Positions 35,601-44,329 of a DNA stretch of 64,000 bases are shown here, in pieces; position 1 is the stretch's first letter; each line of letters opens with the position of its first letter. Below the pieces are notes generated by a model that had not been told where the DNA came from, ran no database searches, and worked only from the letters and a program-made list of their open reading frames with translations. The position numbers and the translations under genes were made by a program. The stretch comes from Pseudoalteromonas sp. FUC4 (GTDB taxonomy: Bacteria > Pseudomonadota > Gammaproteobacteria > Enterobacterales > Alteromonadaceae): NCBI RefSeq assembly GCF_008370255.1, contig NZ_SEUI01000005.1:300013-364012 (forward strand), written 5' to 3'.

Positions 35601-38600
35601 TTGAAACTTACAACGTATTTGATGATTCTTCAAACAGTAGAACAATTACGATTGTCTCAGCGACTCAAAGTATAATAGATAGATCTAGTAACACAGCAAT
35701 GACCTTCGCACTTGGTGGCGCTGGCTTTAGTGGTTCATTAACCTCAGAGCTAAATGCTGCAGATAAGGTGAGTGTTACTGACGATGCTGACGTGACTTCA
35801 GGCTCATTCTTTAATATTGGTACATTAAGCTTAGCCTCTGCAGCAACAGTAGTAATTGATGTTAATAATATTAATGATTTTAATACTGCAATTACAGGCT
35901 CTGCTGGCGCTGATACACTAAAACTGATGGATGGTGGTATTTTTAATTTTTCCAGCACCACGGTATCGGGTATTGAAAACCTGGCAATCGGCACTAATAA
36001 CAACACGACTATCACCTTAACCGATAATTTTAATACTGATGCTGGCGTTGTGTCTTTTTCTAATGTTAGTGGCAGTGCAATTACAGCCGCAGTGACCCTG
36101 GATGCAAGTGCATTTAGCGCCGACATTTTAACCATGACCTCATCAGATTTTAATGGTGATGATGTACTTAAAGGTGGCTCTGGCGCCGATACTTTACGCC
36201 CAGGCGCTGGTACAGATACGCTAACAGGCAATGCAGGTAATGATAATTTTGTAGGTAGCTCATCACAATTATCAGGGGATACAATTACCGATTTAGCCGT
36301 AGGTGATCGCATTACAATTACTGGTATCACAGGGCTTTCAGCCAGTAACGTGCGTTTTAATGGCACAAGTACATTAGAAGTAGATACCAACGCCACTGAT
36401 TTTAATATTTCTGAACTTACTCTTTCACTTACTAATGCGCCTGGCAATGATTTGGCCTTTACGGTTGCTGATAGTGGCTCAGATACACTTATTACATTTA
36501 GTTCGGCAAACTCTGCGCCTACGTTTAGTTCGCTTAATGGTGGTGCTACATATATTGAAAATGGTATTGCCGTTATATTAGATAGCGATATTACAATTGC
36601 TGATGAAGAACTTGATGCGCTTAATGGCAACATTGGAGATTACAATAACGCCAGTTTAACGATTAACCGAAACGGTGGGGCATCAACACAAGATGTATTT
36701 GGTAATATTGGGTTTTTAGGAGTATTGACCGAGGGTAATACATTTAGTTATAACGGGAATGATGTGGGTATTGTTACTGTAAATTCCTCAGGAACGTTAA
36801 CACTTACATTTAATAGCAACGCTAACTCTGCGATAGTTGATTCTGTTGCACAATCAATCACCTACCTTAATGATTCGGATGATATTCCTAGTTCTGCTGT
36901 ATTTAATTATACGTTTAACGATGGTGTTCTAGACAGTGTTGGTACAAATCAGGCAACGGTCAATCTTACTAAGGTTAACGATGCGCCAACAGTGACGGCT
37001 ATCGGGGCTAACCCAACATTTACAGAAAATGGCTCACAAGTTGGTATTTTCTCTTCAGCCTCTATTAATGCTGTTGAAAGTGGACAAAATATTGAGCAAA
37101 TATTACTGACGGTAAGTAATGTAAAAGATATTGGCAATGAGTTCCTTCAATTTGGCACTGATGTTATTAGGTTAGAAAATAATGCATCCGGTACATATTC
37201 GGGGTCAGTGAATTTTAGCTATGTTGTCACTCTTAGTGGTTCAAAGGCAACGGTAACGATTGTAGCCTCAGACACCGCGACCGTATGGCAGAACTATGTT
37301 CCTTTCTTAGTTTATAAAAATACGAGTGAATCACCGACAGAAGGAGATAGAGTTGTAACGCTAACGTCTATAAAAGATAGCGGTGGTACATCTAATGGTG
37401 GTGTTGATAGATCTACGGGTAGCTTTGGTTCTTCTACGGTTAAAGTAGTGGGTGTAAATGATGATCCAACAGACATTACTTTATCGGCAACAAACATCAA
37501 TCAATCTTTAGTGTCTTTGGGCGCTGATGTTGGGACTTTAAGTACAACGGATCTTGATGATAGTACGCATACTTATACATTGGTAGCTCCTAGTTCATCA
37601 GCCAGTGGTTCGTGTTCATCAAATAGTGGTAACAGTAGCTTTCAAATTAATGGGAGCGTGCTAGAAACTCAAGCCGCCATTTCAGCAGGCACCTACATAG
37701 TATGTGTGCAAGCGGATGATGCTTCGTCATCGTTTAAAAAATCATTCACTGTAACGGTGACTGATAATATTGCACCGACAGGGCATAGCGTTTTAATAAC
37801 TCAAGATACGATTACTCGAGATAATGAAGCCGCGTTAGGTTTTACTCTAAATGGGCTTGAAAGCAGCGGTTCATTTACTTACAAAGTGACTGATGGCTCA
37901 AATGAAATTATAGGTGATTCTAGAGCAATAACGGGAGCTTCAGCTCAGGTTACGGGTGTTAATGTAACCACTTTAAATGAAGGTACACTTACACTTTCGG
38001 TGACAGTATCAGATGCCGCTGGGAATGAAGCCAGCGATGTAACGGCAACAATTGTTAAAAGCTACAACATTAAACCTGTACTATCAGGTACGCCATTGGC
38101 GACAATAGATGAAGATTCTCAATACAGCTTTACCGCAACGCTCACTGATCCGGATACAAGCGACATGCATACGTTTAGTATTACTAATAAGCCAAGTTGG
38201 GCAACATTTGATACGGCCACAGGTTTACTGTCAGGAACACCCACCGATCAAGATGTAGGTACCTCAGCGAATGTCAGTATAAAGGTATCCGATGGTACTG
38301 AAGATAGCGCAGCAATGATATTTGATATTGAAGTAAAAAATACCAATGATGCGCCTGTAGGTCAAAACTTTGCATTTAGTTTAGATGAAGGGGCATTATT
38401 TGCAGCCATCTCTGTTAATGGTGTATTAAGCAATGCCACTGATGATGACCTTGATAGCGGTGATACATTCACTGCAGTGAAAGTGACAAACCCGTCATCG
38501 GGCACGGTTACGCTTAATAGCGACGGTAGCTTTAGTTATCAACATGATGGCAGTGAAAACACGTCTGATAGTTTCACCTACCAGGTAGAAGATGCCGCAG

Positions 38601-41600
38601 GAGACAAGTCAGCAGTTCAGACGGTAAGCTTTACTGTTACGCCAGTAGAAGATGCGCCTATTGTGGTTGCCGACTCTATAACAACTGATGAAGATACTCC
38701 TGTTACTTTTAGTGTTGTTAGTAATGACAGTGACGCTGAAGATAATATGGTTGTATCTTCTGCTGCGATAGTGGAGGCACCGACTAAAGGGCAAGCTGGT
38801 ATTGCAAATGGAATCGTAACTTATACACCATTGAGTAATGTATCTGGTACAGATTCATTTACATATACAGTAAAAGACAGCACGGGTTTAATATCTGAAA
38901 AAGCGACTGTATCGATTACTATAACCCCAGTGAATGATGCGCCGATTGCTATTAACTTTAATGAGATGGTCGATGAAGATACACCAACTTCTGCACTTTC
39001 AATTAGAAGCAACGCTACCGATATAGAAGATACTATTCCAACGGGTGATATTAGTGTTGTAGCACAGCCATCCAAAGGGTCAGTGAGTGTTGATCAAAAT
39101 GACGGTACTTTAATTTATACACCTACAGGCAATGAAAACGGAAGCGATACATTTACCTATACGATAGCCGACAGCAATGGTTTGGCATCAAATACAGCCT
39201 CTGTGACGGTAAATATAGGTGCGGTGAATGACCGTCCGGTTGTCGTTAATGATGCAGTGACGACCGATGAAGATACTGCAACCAGTGTGGCTATTTTAGC
39301 GAATGATTCAGATGTAGAAGACCAAGGTTTTAATGGCGCAAATGTGCTGTTAGAAAATAAAGGCGATGGTGCAGGTGAATATGATTTTGCCAGCGTAAGC
39401 GTGAACCTTGATGGTAGTTTAGCAATTATCCCTAAAGTAAATATAAATGGGGTTCACAGTTTTACTTACACCGTTACTGACAGTGAAGGACTTACTTCGC
39501 TGCCGGCCACAGTTACACTGAGTATTACGGCAATAAATGATGCCCCAGTTGCCGTTGATAACACTGCACAGTTACAAGAAGAAGGGCAGTTTGAGGTCAA
39601 TGTTCTGGGTAATGATAGTGATGTTGATATTGGTGATAGCCTTAACGCGAGCTCTGTAACGATTGTTACTAACCCTGCAAATGGATCCGTGAGCGTATCA
39701 GTAACTGGTGCAATTGTTTACACGCCTCAAGCGAACTTTTTTGGCGATGATAGCTTTACCTATACGGTTGAAGATAGCAACGCAGCTGTATCAAATATAG
39801 CGACAGTGACTATGAGTGTCGCTCCCGTGAATGATAAACCGATTGCCGTTGCGCAATCGCAATCACTGGATGAAGATGGCTCAATACTACTAACGTTAGT
39901 TGCAACAGATATAGATCAAGACACATTAAGTTACCGGATAGTCAATGCGCCAAGCAAAGGAACTTTGGTACAGCAAAGTAACGATAGTTGGCTTTATACG
40001 ACGAATGAAAACATTAATGGTACAGACAGCTTTACGTTTGTGGCCAACGATGGTGAAATTGATTCTGATGAAGCCACTGTATCGTTAATTATCAATGCAA
40101 TTAATGATGCGCCTACGGTCGCTGGGCAAGTACTTTCAACAAATGAAGATACAGCGCTAACGGTTACTCTATCGGGTAATGATATTGAAGAGCAGTCTCT
40201 AAGCTATCGAGTGGTAACTGAGCCTGCTAATGGCAGTACGACCTTAACCGGTAACATACTTATTTATACACCAAACAGTAACTTTAATGGCAGTGACTCT
40301 GTGAGCATTGTGGCTAATGATGGTGAGCTTGATTCAGAGTTTGCACGTATTTCGATTACGGTCGACAGTGTTAATGATGCACCGTTGATAAGTGGGATAC
40401 CTGCGGTATCAGTGAACGAAGACAGTGAGTATTTATTTATCCCGATAGCAAGCGATACGGATAATGATACGCTGATATTTAGTATTAGTAATAAACCTAG
40501 TTGGGCGAGCTTTAATAGCGAAACCGGAAAATTAAGTGGTACGCCATTAAATGCGCAGGTAGGTAGCTACAGTAACATCGTTATAAGTGTTAATGATGCA
40601 ACAGTGACTCAAAGTTTAGCGCCATTTAATATTACGGTTATTAATACTAATGACGCACCAACAATCACGGGTACGCCGACAGCACAGGTTAATGAAGAAG
40701 AGTCGTACAGCTTTACACCAAGTGCACAAGATATGGATGGGGATTCATTAACCTTCAGTATCAGTAATAAGCCAAGTTGGGCTAGCTTTAATAGCGCAAC
40801 AGGGCAACTTAGTGGCACACCAGTAAGAGAAAATGCAGGTCAATTTACTAATATTGTTATTGCAGTGACTGATGGACAACTTGAAGCACGCTTACCTGCA
40901 TTTACAGTAACAGTAAATAACACAAATAAAGCCCCAGTGTCGCAAAGTATGATGTTAGATGTTCTTGAAGACGCTTCCATTACTTTTGCTCCAGATGTCT
41001 CAGATCTTGATGACGATATACTTACGCTAACAGCCATATCGCAGCCTCAATTTGGTACTTTAAGTAAGCAAGGCAATGTGTTTACGTACTCACCAAATGC
41101 GAATTACTTTGGTATTGACACTTTTACGTACATTGTAAGCGATGGTACAGAACAATCTGCAATCGCTACGGTAAGCTTGAATGTTGTTTCAGTGAATGAC
41201 AGACCGGTTGCGAATCCTGATGTATTCTCAATAGATATAAATGAGGAAAACACGTATTTATTGGATGTATTAGCCAATGATACCGATGCTGATGAACAAC
41301 CATTGAGTATTATCGGTGCAAGCGCGAGCGTGGGTAGTGTAACAATTGAAAATGGTGTGATTGCATATAAATCGCAAGCGAGTACACAAGGGATTATTCA
41401 GATTAGTTACCTAATTGAAGATCCAGATAAAGCAAGAAGTAGAACGACTGCTAAATTAACGTTGAATAAACAAACAGATGATGTGCCAACGATTGAAACA
41501 CCGGTTGATTTGGATATTAATGCTAAAGGATTGTTCACTAAGGTGGATTTAGGTGTACCGCTTGCTACTGACAATCAAGGTAACCGATTGGCAGTATCAC

Positions 41601-44182
41601 TCGTTGATTCAACGTCACTGTTTACTCCTGGAAGTCATTTGGTGTATTGGCAGGCTTTTGACAGTAATGGGCTTGAAGCAATTGCTACACAGAGCATTAA
41701 TGTTAATCCGCTTATTTCTTTAAGTAAAGATAGCCAAGTAGCAGAGGATCAAACATATCGCTTTAATGTATTTTTAAATGGCGAGTCACCGACCTATCCA
41801 GTAACAATTCCTTATACTGTTTCAGGTACGGCCAACAGTGCTGACCACGATTTAACATCAAGTGAATTAGTTATTGAAAGCGGCGTCCAGGGGCAAGTAA
41901 GCTTTACTGTTTTTGCTGACTCAGAGATTGAAGGCAACGAAACAATTATTGTTTCATTAGCGAATACGTTAAATCTGGGTGCGAGATCAACGGTTAATAT
42001 TACGATTGTTGAAGATAATGTAGCACCTACAATCTCTACATCGATTAAGCAAAATGAGGAAGCTAGATCGCTTGTCGCGATAGGCGAGGAGTTAGTCACT
42101 ATTACTGGGGTCGCAGAGGATATAAACCCAAGTGATAACGTAACACTAAATTGGTTATCACAAGATGATCAGTTAACTAATACCAGTACAAATGAGGGGG
42201 AATTTGTTTTTTCAACGCAATCACTTGCTCCGGGTATTTATAAAGTGTCAGTGACGGCTGAAGATGACGGTGAACCAAACTTATCAACAACAAAAGAAAT
42301 CTATGTTGAAGTAGTACAGTCTCTTGATACCCTCGATTCGGGTGATTCTGATGGCGATCTAATACCGGATGATCAAGAAGGCTTTACCGATACTGATAAT
42401 GACGGCATACCAGATTACCTAGATGCTATTAGTCAATGTAATGTGGTACAAGGTCAAGTCAAAGACAGTGACAAGTTTTTAGTTGAAGGCGAGCCAGGTG
42501 TCTGTGTTAGAAAGGGCGTGACTGTTGTACAAAATGTGACAGGAGGGGTTCAATTATTAGAGAGTGAATTACCAGCCGACGCTAACGCATTAAATATTGG
42601 TGGAGTATTTGACTTTATTGCGACAGGGCTTCCAAACCCTGGAGATACCTACAGTATTGTATTTCCACAAAGAAAGCCAATCTCACAAAATTCAACTTAT
42701 AGAAAGTTTAAAGAAGGCCAATGGGTTGATTTTGTATCTACAGCACAGGACCAAATATTATCTGCTGCGGGTGAACCAGGTTATTGCCCACCACCAAGAA
42801 GTAGTGAATGGACGCAAGGCCTAGCGGAAGGCGCATGGTGTGTGCAACTACAAATTGTTGACGGTGGTCCAAATGATGATGATGGAAAAGCAAATGGCTC
42901 TATTGTAGATCCTGGCGGTGTTGCTGTTGTGCGAACAACGAATGAATTACCACAAGCAAATCAAGATGAAGTAACGATAGGTGCAGGTGAATCTATTACT
43001 ATTGATGTGCTAGAAAATGACACAGACATAGATGGAGATGCATTAACACTGACGGGTGCTACGGTTGATTTTGGGCAAGTGAGTATTATTGATAATCAGA
43101 TACTTTATATTCCGCCTACATCATTTATCGGTATTGCGACCATTGAATACAGCATTACTGATGGGCAAGGAGGAACATCGAACAATAATGCCAAGGTTAA
43201 CTTGGTGGCAAATAATGCACCAACAGCAATATTTGATACAGCCAGCACCACCGATCGCGTATCAATAGAAATTGATGTACTTGGTAATGATACTGATATT
43301 GATATGGATGAATTATTTATTATTAGTGCAGCGGCAACTTATGGCACTGTATCAATTAATATTAATGGCACTTTACAATACATGCCAAAGGTAGGTTTTG
43401 AAGGTGTTGATACTGTCGACTATACAATTAAAGACAGTAAAGGAGCTAAATCTTCGGCACAAGTTGAAGTTACCGTTAGTGCAGTAAAATCAGTTTCTAT
43501 TAGTAATAAGTCATCAGGAGGAAGTATGGGAGGCGTTGGGTTGTTGCTGATTTCAATGTTGGTATTTAGCCGTCGAAAGTCATTGTTTCCAAGTTTTGCG
43601 ATAATTACTACAAGTTGCTTAATAAGTGGCAGTGCACTCGCTGATGCATGGTCTTTTGAGGGAACTGTAGGTCAAGCTAAAGCTAAGCATTCTTTGGCAA
43701 TAACGGACAGTGATGTTAAGACCATTTCAGTTGATGATAAAGATACTAGTTGGTCTGTGGGCGCTTACTATGAGCTAGCTCCTAATTGGGAAGTTGCAAT
43801 ACGGTATATTGATTTAGGGCAAGGACGTGTTGAATTAACAGCGGATACAACAGCACCAAATGACCTTCATAATGACTACGCGCGTTATGCTCCAATCTTA
43901 CCAAAAGGTGTTGCCACGGAAGTCGGTTATTTATTTATGCCTGCTGAATCATTTAGTACTAAGTTGTTTTTGGGGGCTTATCGCCATCAATATAAAATAC
44001 AAAGTGATATAACCGATGGTGCAACGCTAGAGTCTAAAAAGCATACGACCAAGCTTTATGCGGGTGGTTCAGTTGGGTATTCGATTTATAAAAATACCGA
44101 GTTACTACTCAAGTATAGCTACTATAAAGTGTCAAAAAACGATGTAAGTGAGCTATCTGCTGGCGTTAAAGTCCGCTTTTAA
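32633..44182 (+). CDS. Giant DUF4347/cadherin-Ig repeat surface protein with internal sorting segment and C-terminal beta-barrel
   Basis: A single frame of 3,849 residues; AAAGGA precedes the ATG by eight bases. Rough map by residue: 1-30 weak signal-like hydrophobic stretch without basic residues; 67-235 DUF4347 with His122 (F-S-H-G) and Cys165 (Y-G-C-D); 387-526 cadherin-like; 527-1290 beta-repeats with an RTX-like G-G-S-G-A-D-T-L patch; 1293-1815 cadherin/BapA-like modules; 1815-1905 He_PIG; 2003-2583 six tandem-95 type modules (D-E-D-T); 2584-2763 two He_PIG modules; 3027-3130 Calx-beta; 3230-3263 Asp-rich, thrombospondin-3-like; 3264-3436 anchor-U-like; 3437-3615 two cadherin-like modules; 3622-3648 GlyGly-CTERM-like; 3656-3849 outer-membrane barrel ending in Phe. 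Probably adhesion or biofilm. No type I secretion genes are nearby. Confidence 0.92.
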   Translation: MLHFSLSPISIFVGSVLGLTQATGLAPSVKAPTQSEAKLNLVTVASIKSFEAKADELVLTATRSTKHLVIIDAGVPDKAVFYRDLYAETEIFELHADESGIKQLEELLGRYQQLESVSIFSHGRSGELQLGNSQINTTVIENNPQFMTVFKGALKSGGDVFFYGCDIGKGSQGDQFLTLFSQSTDLDVAASNDLTGNRNKGGDWDLEIVKGDVDFADRPFSEHALIDFSEVLAFSGTLGFENFSTGYANSKSYQIPSTSYSIKIKSGANGSNDLYNSSPGYIYAGTSSSTQTYSKIYFTNNETFDLSSLYVYNSSGNNRVIRLTTDKGGVADSLTLPSRNGENVNASGALFTEIKWLKIAYSDNSTLSWLRIDNLAITNLSSTPVNSAPVVDLNGTTGSSPAFSEGRGAVNIAPDATVTDSDGDTITTITVALTNDQDGLFEGLNVSASAQNALGGISGASDITLQDTISITGATATTAEVATFLKAITYNNTSSSPNTTSRAVSVVINDGTENGISRTATISVANLTSAIPTAAGFSTLDGTNLNPAITFSSDDETLTITNPSHITGSVADGGAGTDTIFVPTGSDLTAFTTLTSFETLSMPSSATLTLTEAQHEQFTTIYGSGAPVFTITAGSGGDANLTTNNTIAKYVLNTPIALTVIHKDQSVTGSNLADSVDISNFSYRGTLDGGDGTDTLTLADGASLAAATISNFETLNLSGGVSVTMKEAQHDAFSTISGAGTDQITISDATNGLIAANDIETYVLGSANTITLSNGSQNITGSTGNDTVNIAGLTVTGTLNANGGTDTLSMATGADTTSATVSSFENLTLATNSSVALSAAQVSTFTGTITASGAETITVSGDGNFTTLSNIETFNVGDDSTNTRTITLGSSSVNVTSASTTDANTFDVSGLTFTGTITGEASVNDTLSISNTGDITGATVSNIENLTLSSGARVSMTRSQHAGFTGTISAIGSETIDVYGDGDFSTFSDVETYNVFDDSSNSRTITIVSATQSIIDRSSNTAMTFALGGAGFSGSLTSELNAADKVSVTDDADVTSGSFFNIGTLSLASAATVVIDVNNINDFNTAITGSAGADTLKLMDGGIFNFSSTTVSGIENLAIGTNNNTTITLTDNFNTDAGVVSFSNVSGSAITAAVTLDASAFSADILTMTSSDFNGDDVLKGGSGADTLRPGAGTDTLTGNAGNDNFVGSSSQLSGDTITDLAVGDRITITGITGLSASNVRFNGTSTLEVDTNATDFNISELTLSLTNAPGNDLAFTVADSGSDTLITFSSANSAPTFSSLNGGATYIENGIAVILDSDITIADEELDALNGNIGDYNNASLTINRNGGASTQDVFGNIGFLGVLTEGNTFSYNGNDVGIVTVNSSGTLTLTFNSNANSAIVDSVAQSITYLNDSDDIPSSAVFNYTFNDGVLDSVGTNQATVNLTKVNDAPTVTAIGANPTFTENGSQVGIFSSASINAVESGQNIEQILLTVSNVKDIGNEFLQFGTDVIRLENNASGTYSGSVNFSYVVTLSGSKATVTIVASDTATVWQNYVPFLVYKNTSESPTEGDRVVTLTSIKDSGGTSNGGVDRSTGSFGSSTVKVVGVNDDPTDITLSATNINQSLVSLGADVGTLSTTDLDDSTHTYTLVAPSSSASGSCSSNSGNSSFQINGSVLETQAAISAGTYIVCVQADDASSSFKKSFTVTVTDNIAPTGHSVLITQDTITRDNEAALGFTLNGLESSGSFTYKVTDGSNEIIGDSRAITGASAQVTGVNVTTLNEGTLTLSVTVSDAAGNEASDVTATIVKSYNIKPVLSGTPLATIDEDSQYSFTATLTDPDTSDMHTFSITNKPSWATFDTATGLLSGTPTDQDVGTSANVSIKVSDGTEDSAAMIFDIEVKNTNDAPVGQNFAFSLDEGALFAAISVNGVLSNATDDDLDSGDTFTAVKVTNPSSGTVTLNSDGSFSYQHDGSENTSDSFTYQVEDAAGDKSAVQTVSFTVTPVEDAPIVVADSITTDEDTPVTFSVVSNDSDAEDNMVVSSAAIVEAPTKGQAGIANGIVTYTPLSNVSGTDSFTYTVKDSTGLISEKATVSITITPVNDAPIAINFNEMVDEDTPTSALSIRSNATDIEDTIPTGDISVVAQPSKGSVSVDQNDGTLIYTPTGNENGSDTFTYTIADSNGLASNTASVTVNIGAVNDRPVVVNDAVTTDEDTATSVAILANDSDVEDQGFNGANVLLENKGDGAGEYDFASVSVNLDGSLAIIPKVNINGVHSFTYTVTDSEGLTSLPATVTLSITAINDAPVAVDNTAQLQEEGQFEVNVLGNDSDVDIGDSLNASSVTIVTNPANGSVSVSVTGAIVYTPQANFFGDDSFTYTVEDSNAAVSNIATVTMSVAPVNDKPIAVAQSQSLDEDGSILLTLVATDIDQDTLSYRIVNAPSKGTLVQQSNDSWLYTTNENINGTDSFTFVANDGEIDSDEATVSLIINAINDAPTVAGQVLSTNEDTALTVTLSGNDIEEQSLSYRVVTEPANGSTTLTGNILIYTPNSNFNGSDSVSIVANDGELDSEFARISITVDSVNDAPLISGIPAVSVNEDSEYLFIPIASDTDNDTLIFSISNKPSWASFNSETGKLSGTPLNAQVGSYSNIVISVNDATVTQSLAPFNITVINTNDAPTITGTPTAQVNEEESYSFTPSAQDMDGDSLTFSISNKPSWASFNSATGQLSGTPVRENAGQFTNIVIAVTDGQLEARLPAFTVTVNNTNKAPVSQSMMLDVLEDASITFAPDVSDLDDDILTLTAISQPQFGTLSKQGNVFTYSPNANYFGIDTFTYIVSDGTEQSAIATVSLNVVSVNDRPVANPDVFSIDINEENTYLLDVLANDTDADEQPLSIIGASASVGSVTIENGVIAYKSQASTQGIIQISYLIEDPDKARSRTTAKLTLNKQTDDVPTIETPVDLDINAKGLFTKVDLGVPLATDNQGNRLAVSLVDSTSLFTPGSHLVYWQAFDSNGLEAIATQSINVNPLISLSKDSQVAEDQTYRFNVFLNGESPTYPVTIPYTVSGTANSADHDLTSSELVIESGVQGQVSFTVFADSEIEGNETIIVSLANTLNLGARSTVNITIVEDNVAPTISTSIKQNEEARSLVAIGEELVTITGVAEDINPSDNVTLNWLSQDDQLTNTSTNEGEFVFSTQSLAPGIYKVSVTAEDDGEPNLSTTKEIYVEVVQSLDTLDSGDSDGDLIPDDQEGFTDTDNDGIPDYLDAISQCNVVQGQVKDSDKFLVEGEPGVCVRKGVTVVQNVTGGVQLLESELPADANALNIGGVFDFIATGLPNPGDTYSIVFPQRKPISQNSTYRKFKEGQWVDFVSTAQDQILSAAGEPGYCPPPRSSEWTQGLAEGAWCVQLQIVDGGPNDDDGKANGSIVDPGGVAVVRTTNELPQANQDEVTIGAGESITIDVLENDTDIDGDALTLTGATVDFGQVSIIDNQILYIPPTSFIGIATIEYSITDGQGGTSNNNAKVNLVANNAPTAIFDTASTTDRVSIEIDVLGNDTDIDMDELFIISAAATYGTVSININGTLQYMPKVGFEGVDTVDYTIKDSKGAKSSAQVEVTVSAVKSVSISNKSSGGSMGGVGLLLISMLVFSRRKSLFPSFAIITTSCLISGSALADAWSFEGTVGQAKAKHSLAITDSDVKTISVDDKDTSWSVGAYYELAPNWEVAIRYIDLGQGRVELTADTTAPNDLHNDYARYAPILPKGVATEVGYLFMPAESFSTKLFLGAYRHQYKIQSDITDGATLESKKHTTKLYAGGSVGYSIYKNTELLLKYSYYKVSKNDVSELSAGVKVRF
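34211..36300 (+). repeat. Diverged tandem beta-repeats in the giant protein
   Basis: At least four units of about 100 residues share a core of the form F-E-T/N-L-x-L-x-S-x-A/V-x-V-S/T-M/L-x-x-A/S-Q-H/V followed by F-T/S-x-I-x-G/A. The A-Q-H or S-Q-H positions recur at about 34470, 34815, 35150 and 35510. They lead into an RTX-like Gly-Asp patch near 36175-36250. This suggests a beta-solenoid stalk. Confidence 0.6.
40381..40920 (+). repeat. Two nearly identical He_PIG modules
   Basis: Two adjacent modules share the stretch F-S-I-S-N-K-P-S-W-A-S-F-N-S at about 40480-40520 and 40750-40790, with closely similar DNA. A more diverged third copy is near 38170-38215. The close pair points to recent duplication inside the gene. 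Confidence 0.75.
43490..43585 (+). other. Internal GlyGly-CTERM-like sorting segment and internal ribosome-binding site
   Basis: Encodes S-S-G-G-S-M-G-G-V-G-L-L-L-I-S-M-L-V-F-S-R-R-K, the three-part pattern of GlyGly-CTERM signals: Gly/Ser motif, membrane helix, basic cluster. Such signals normally end a protein, but here about 200 residues follow. The DNA also contains AGGAGG (43516-43521) four bases before the in-frame ATG at 43526, and another in-frame ATG at 43556, so translation could begin again here. Confidence 0.7.
43598..44182 (+). other. Signal-peptide-like stretch plus outer-membrane beta-barrel domain
   Basis: Directly after the sorting segment comes F-A-I-I-T-T-S-C-L-I-S-G-S-A-L-A-D-A, which has the core and A-L-A cleavage site of a Sec signal peptide. 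The last 185 residues are alternating amphipathic strands (Y-Y-E-L-A-P-N-W-E-V-A-I-R-Y-I-D-L, T-K-L-Y-A-G-G-S-V-G-Y) ending in V-K-V-R-F, as in OmpA-like eight-strand barrels. It reads like a formerly separate porin-type gene fused in frame. Confidence 0.7.
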
Positions 44183-44195
44183 AGTCACTCTTAAT

Positions 44196-44230
44196 AAATC
44201 AGCGCGCCATTAAGGGGCGCTGATTTTAAG
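44196..44230 (+). terminator. Rho-independent terminator
   Basis: AAATCAGCGC (44196-44205) and GCGCTGATTT (44217-44226) with T after. Ends the giant-protein unit. Confidence 0.8.
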
Positions 44231-44329
44231 TATTATTCAAAAAGTATCACTAAGTTGTTTTGTTTCTATTGAAGAATCCTGAGTTCGTGGTATGTTTCTC
44301 GCAATCAAAAAAATAATAGGAATTCACAC

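Noticed and set aside
36150..36260. RTX-type calcium repeats as a type I secretion signal
   Set aside because: Only one short Gly-Asp patch is present, far from the C-terminus, and the protein ends in a barrel; no exporter genes are nearby.
34858..36633. Long open frames on the minus strand (224 and 322 codons at 34858-35532 and 35665-36633) inside the giant gene
   Set aside because: They are mirror frames of the Thr/Ser/Gly-rich repeats, giving Val/Ser/Pro-rich text with no ribosome-binding site or recognisable domain.
37500..43500. Regularly spaced repeats that could suggest a CRISPR array
   Set aside because: They are protein-domain repeats of about 270-300 bases within one frame, with no short constant repeat and no spacers.
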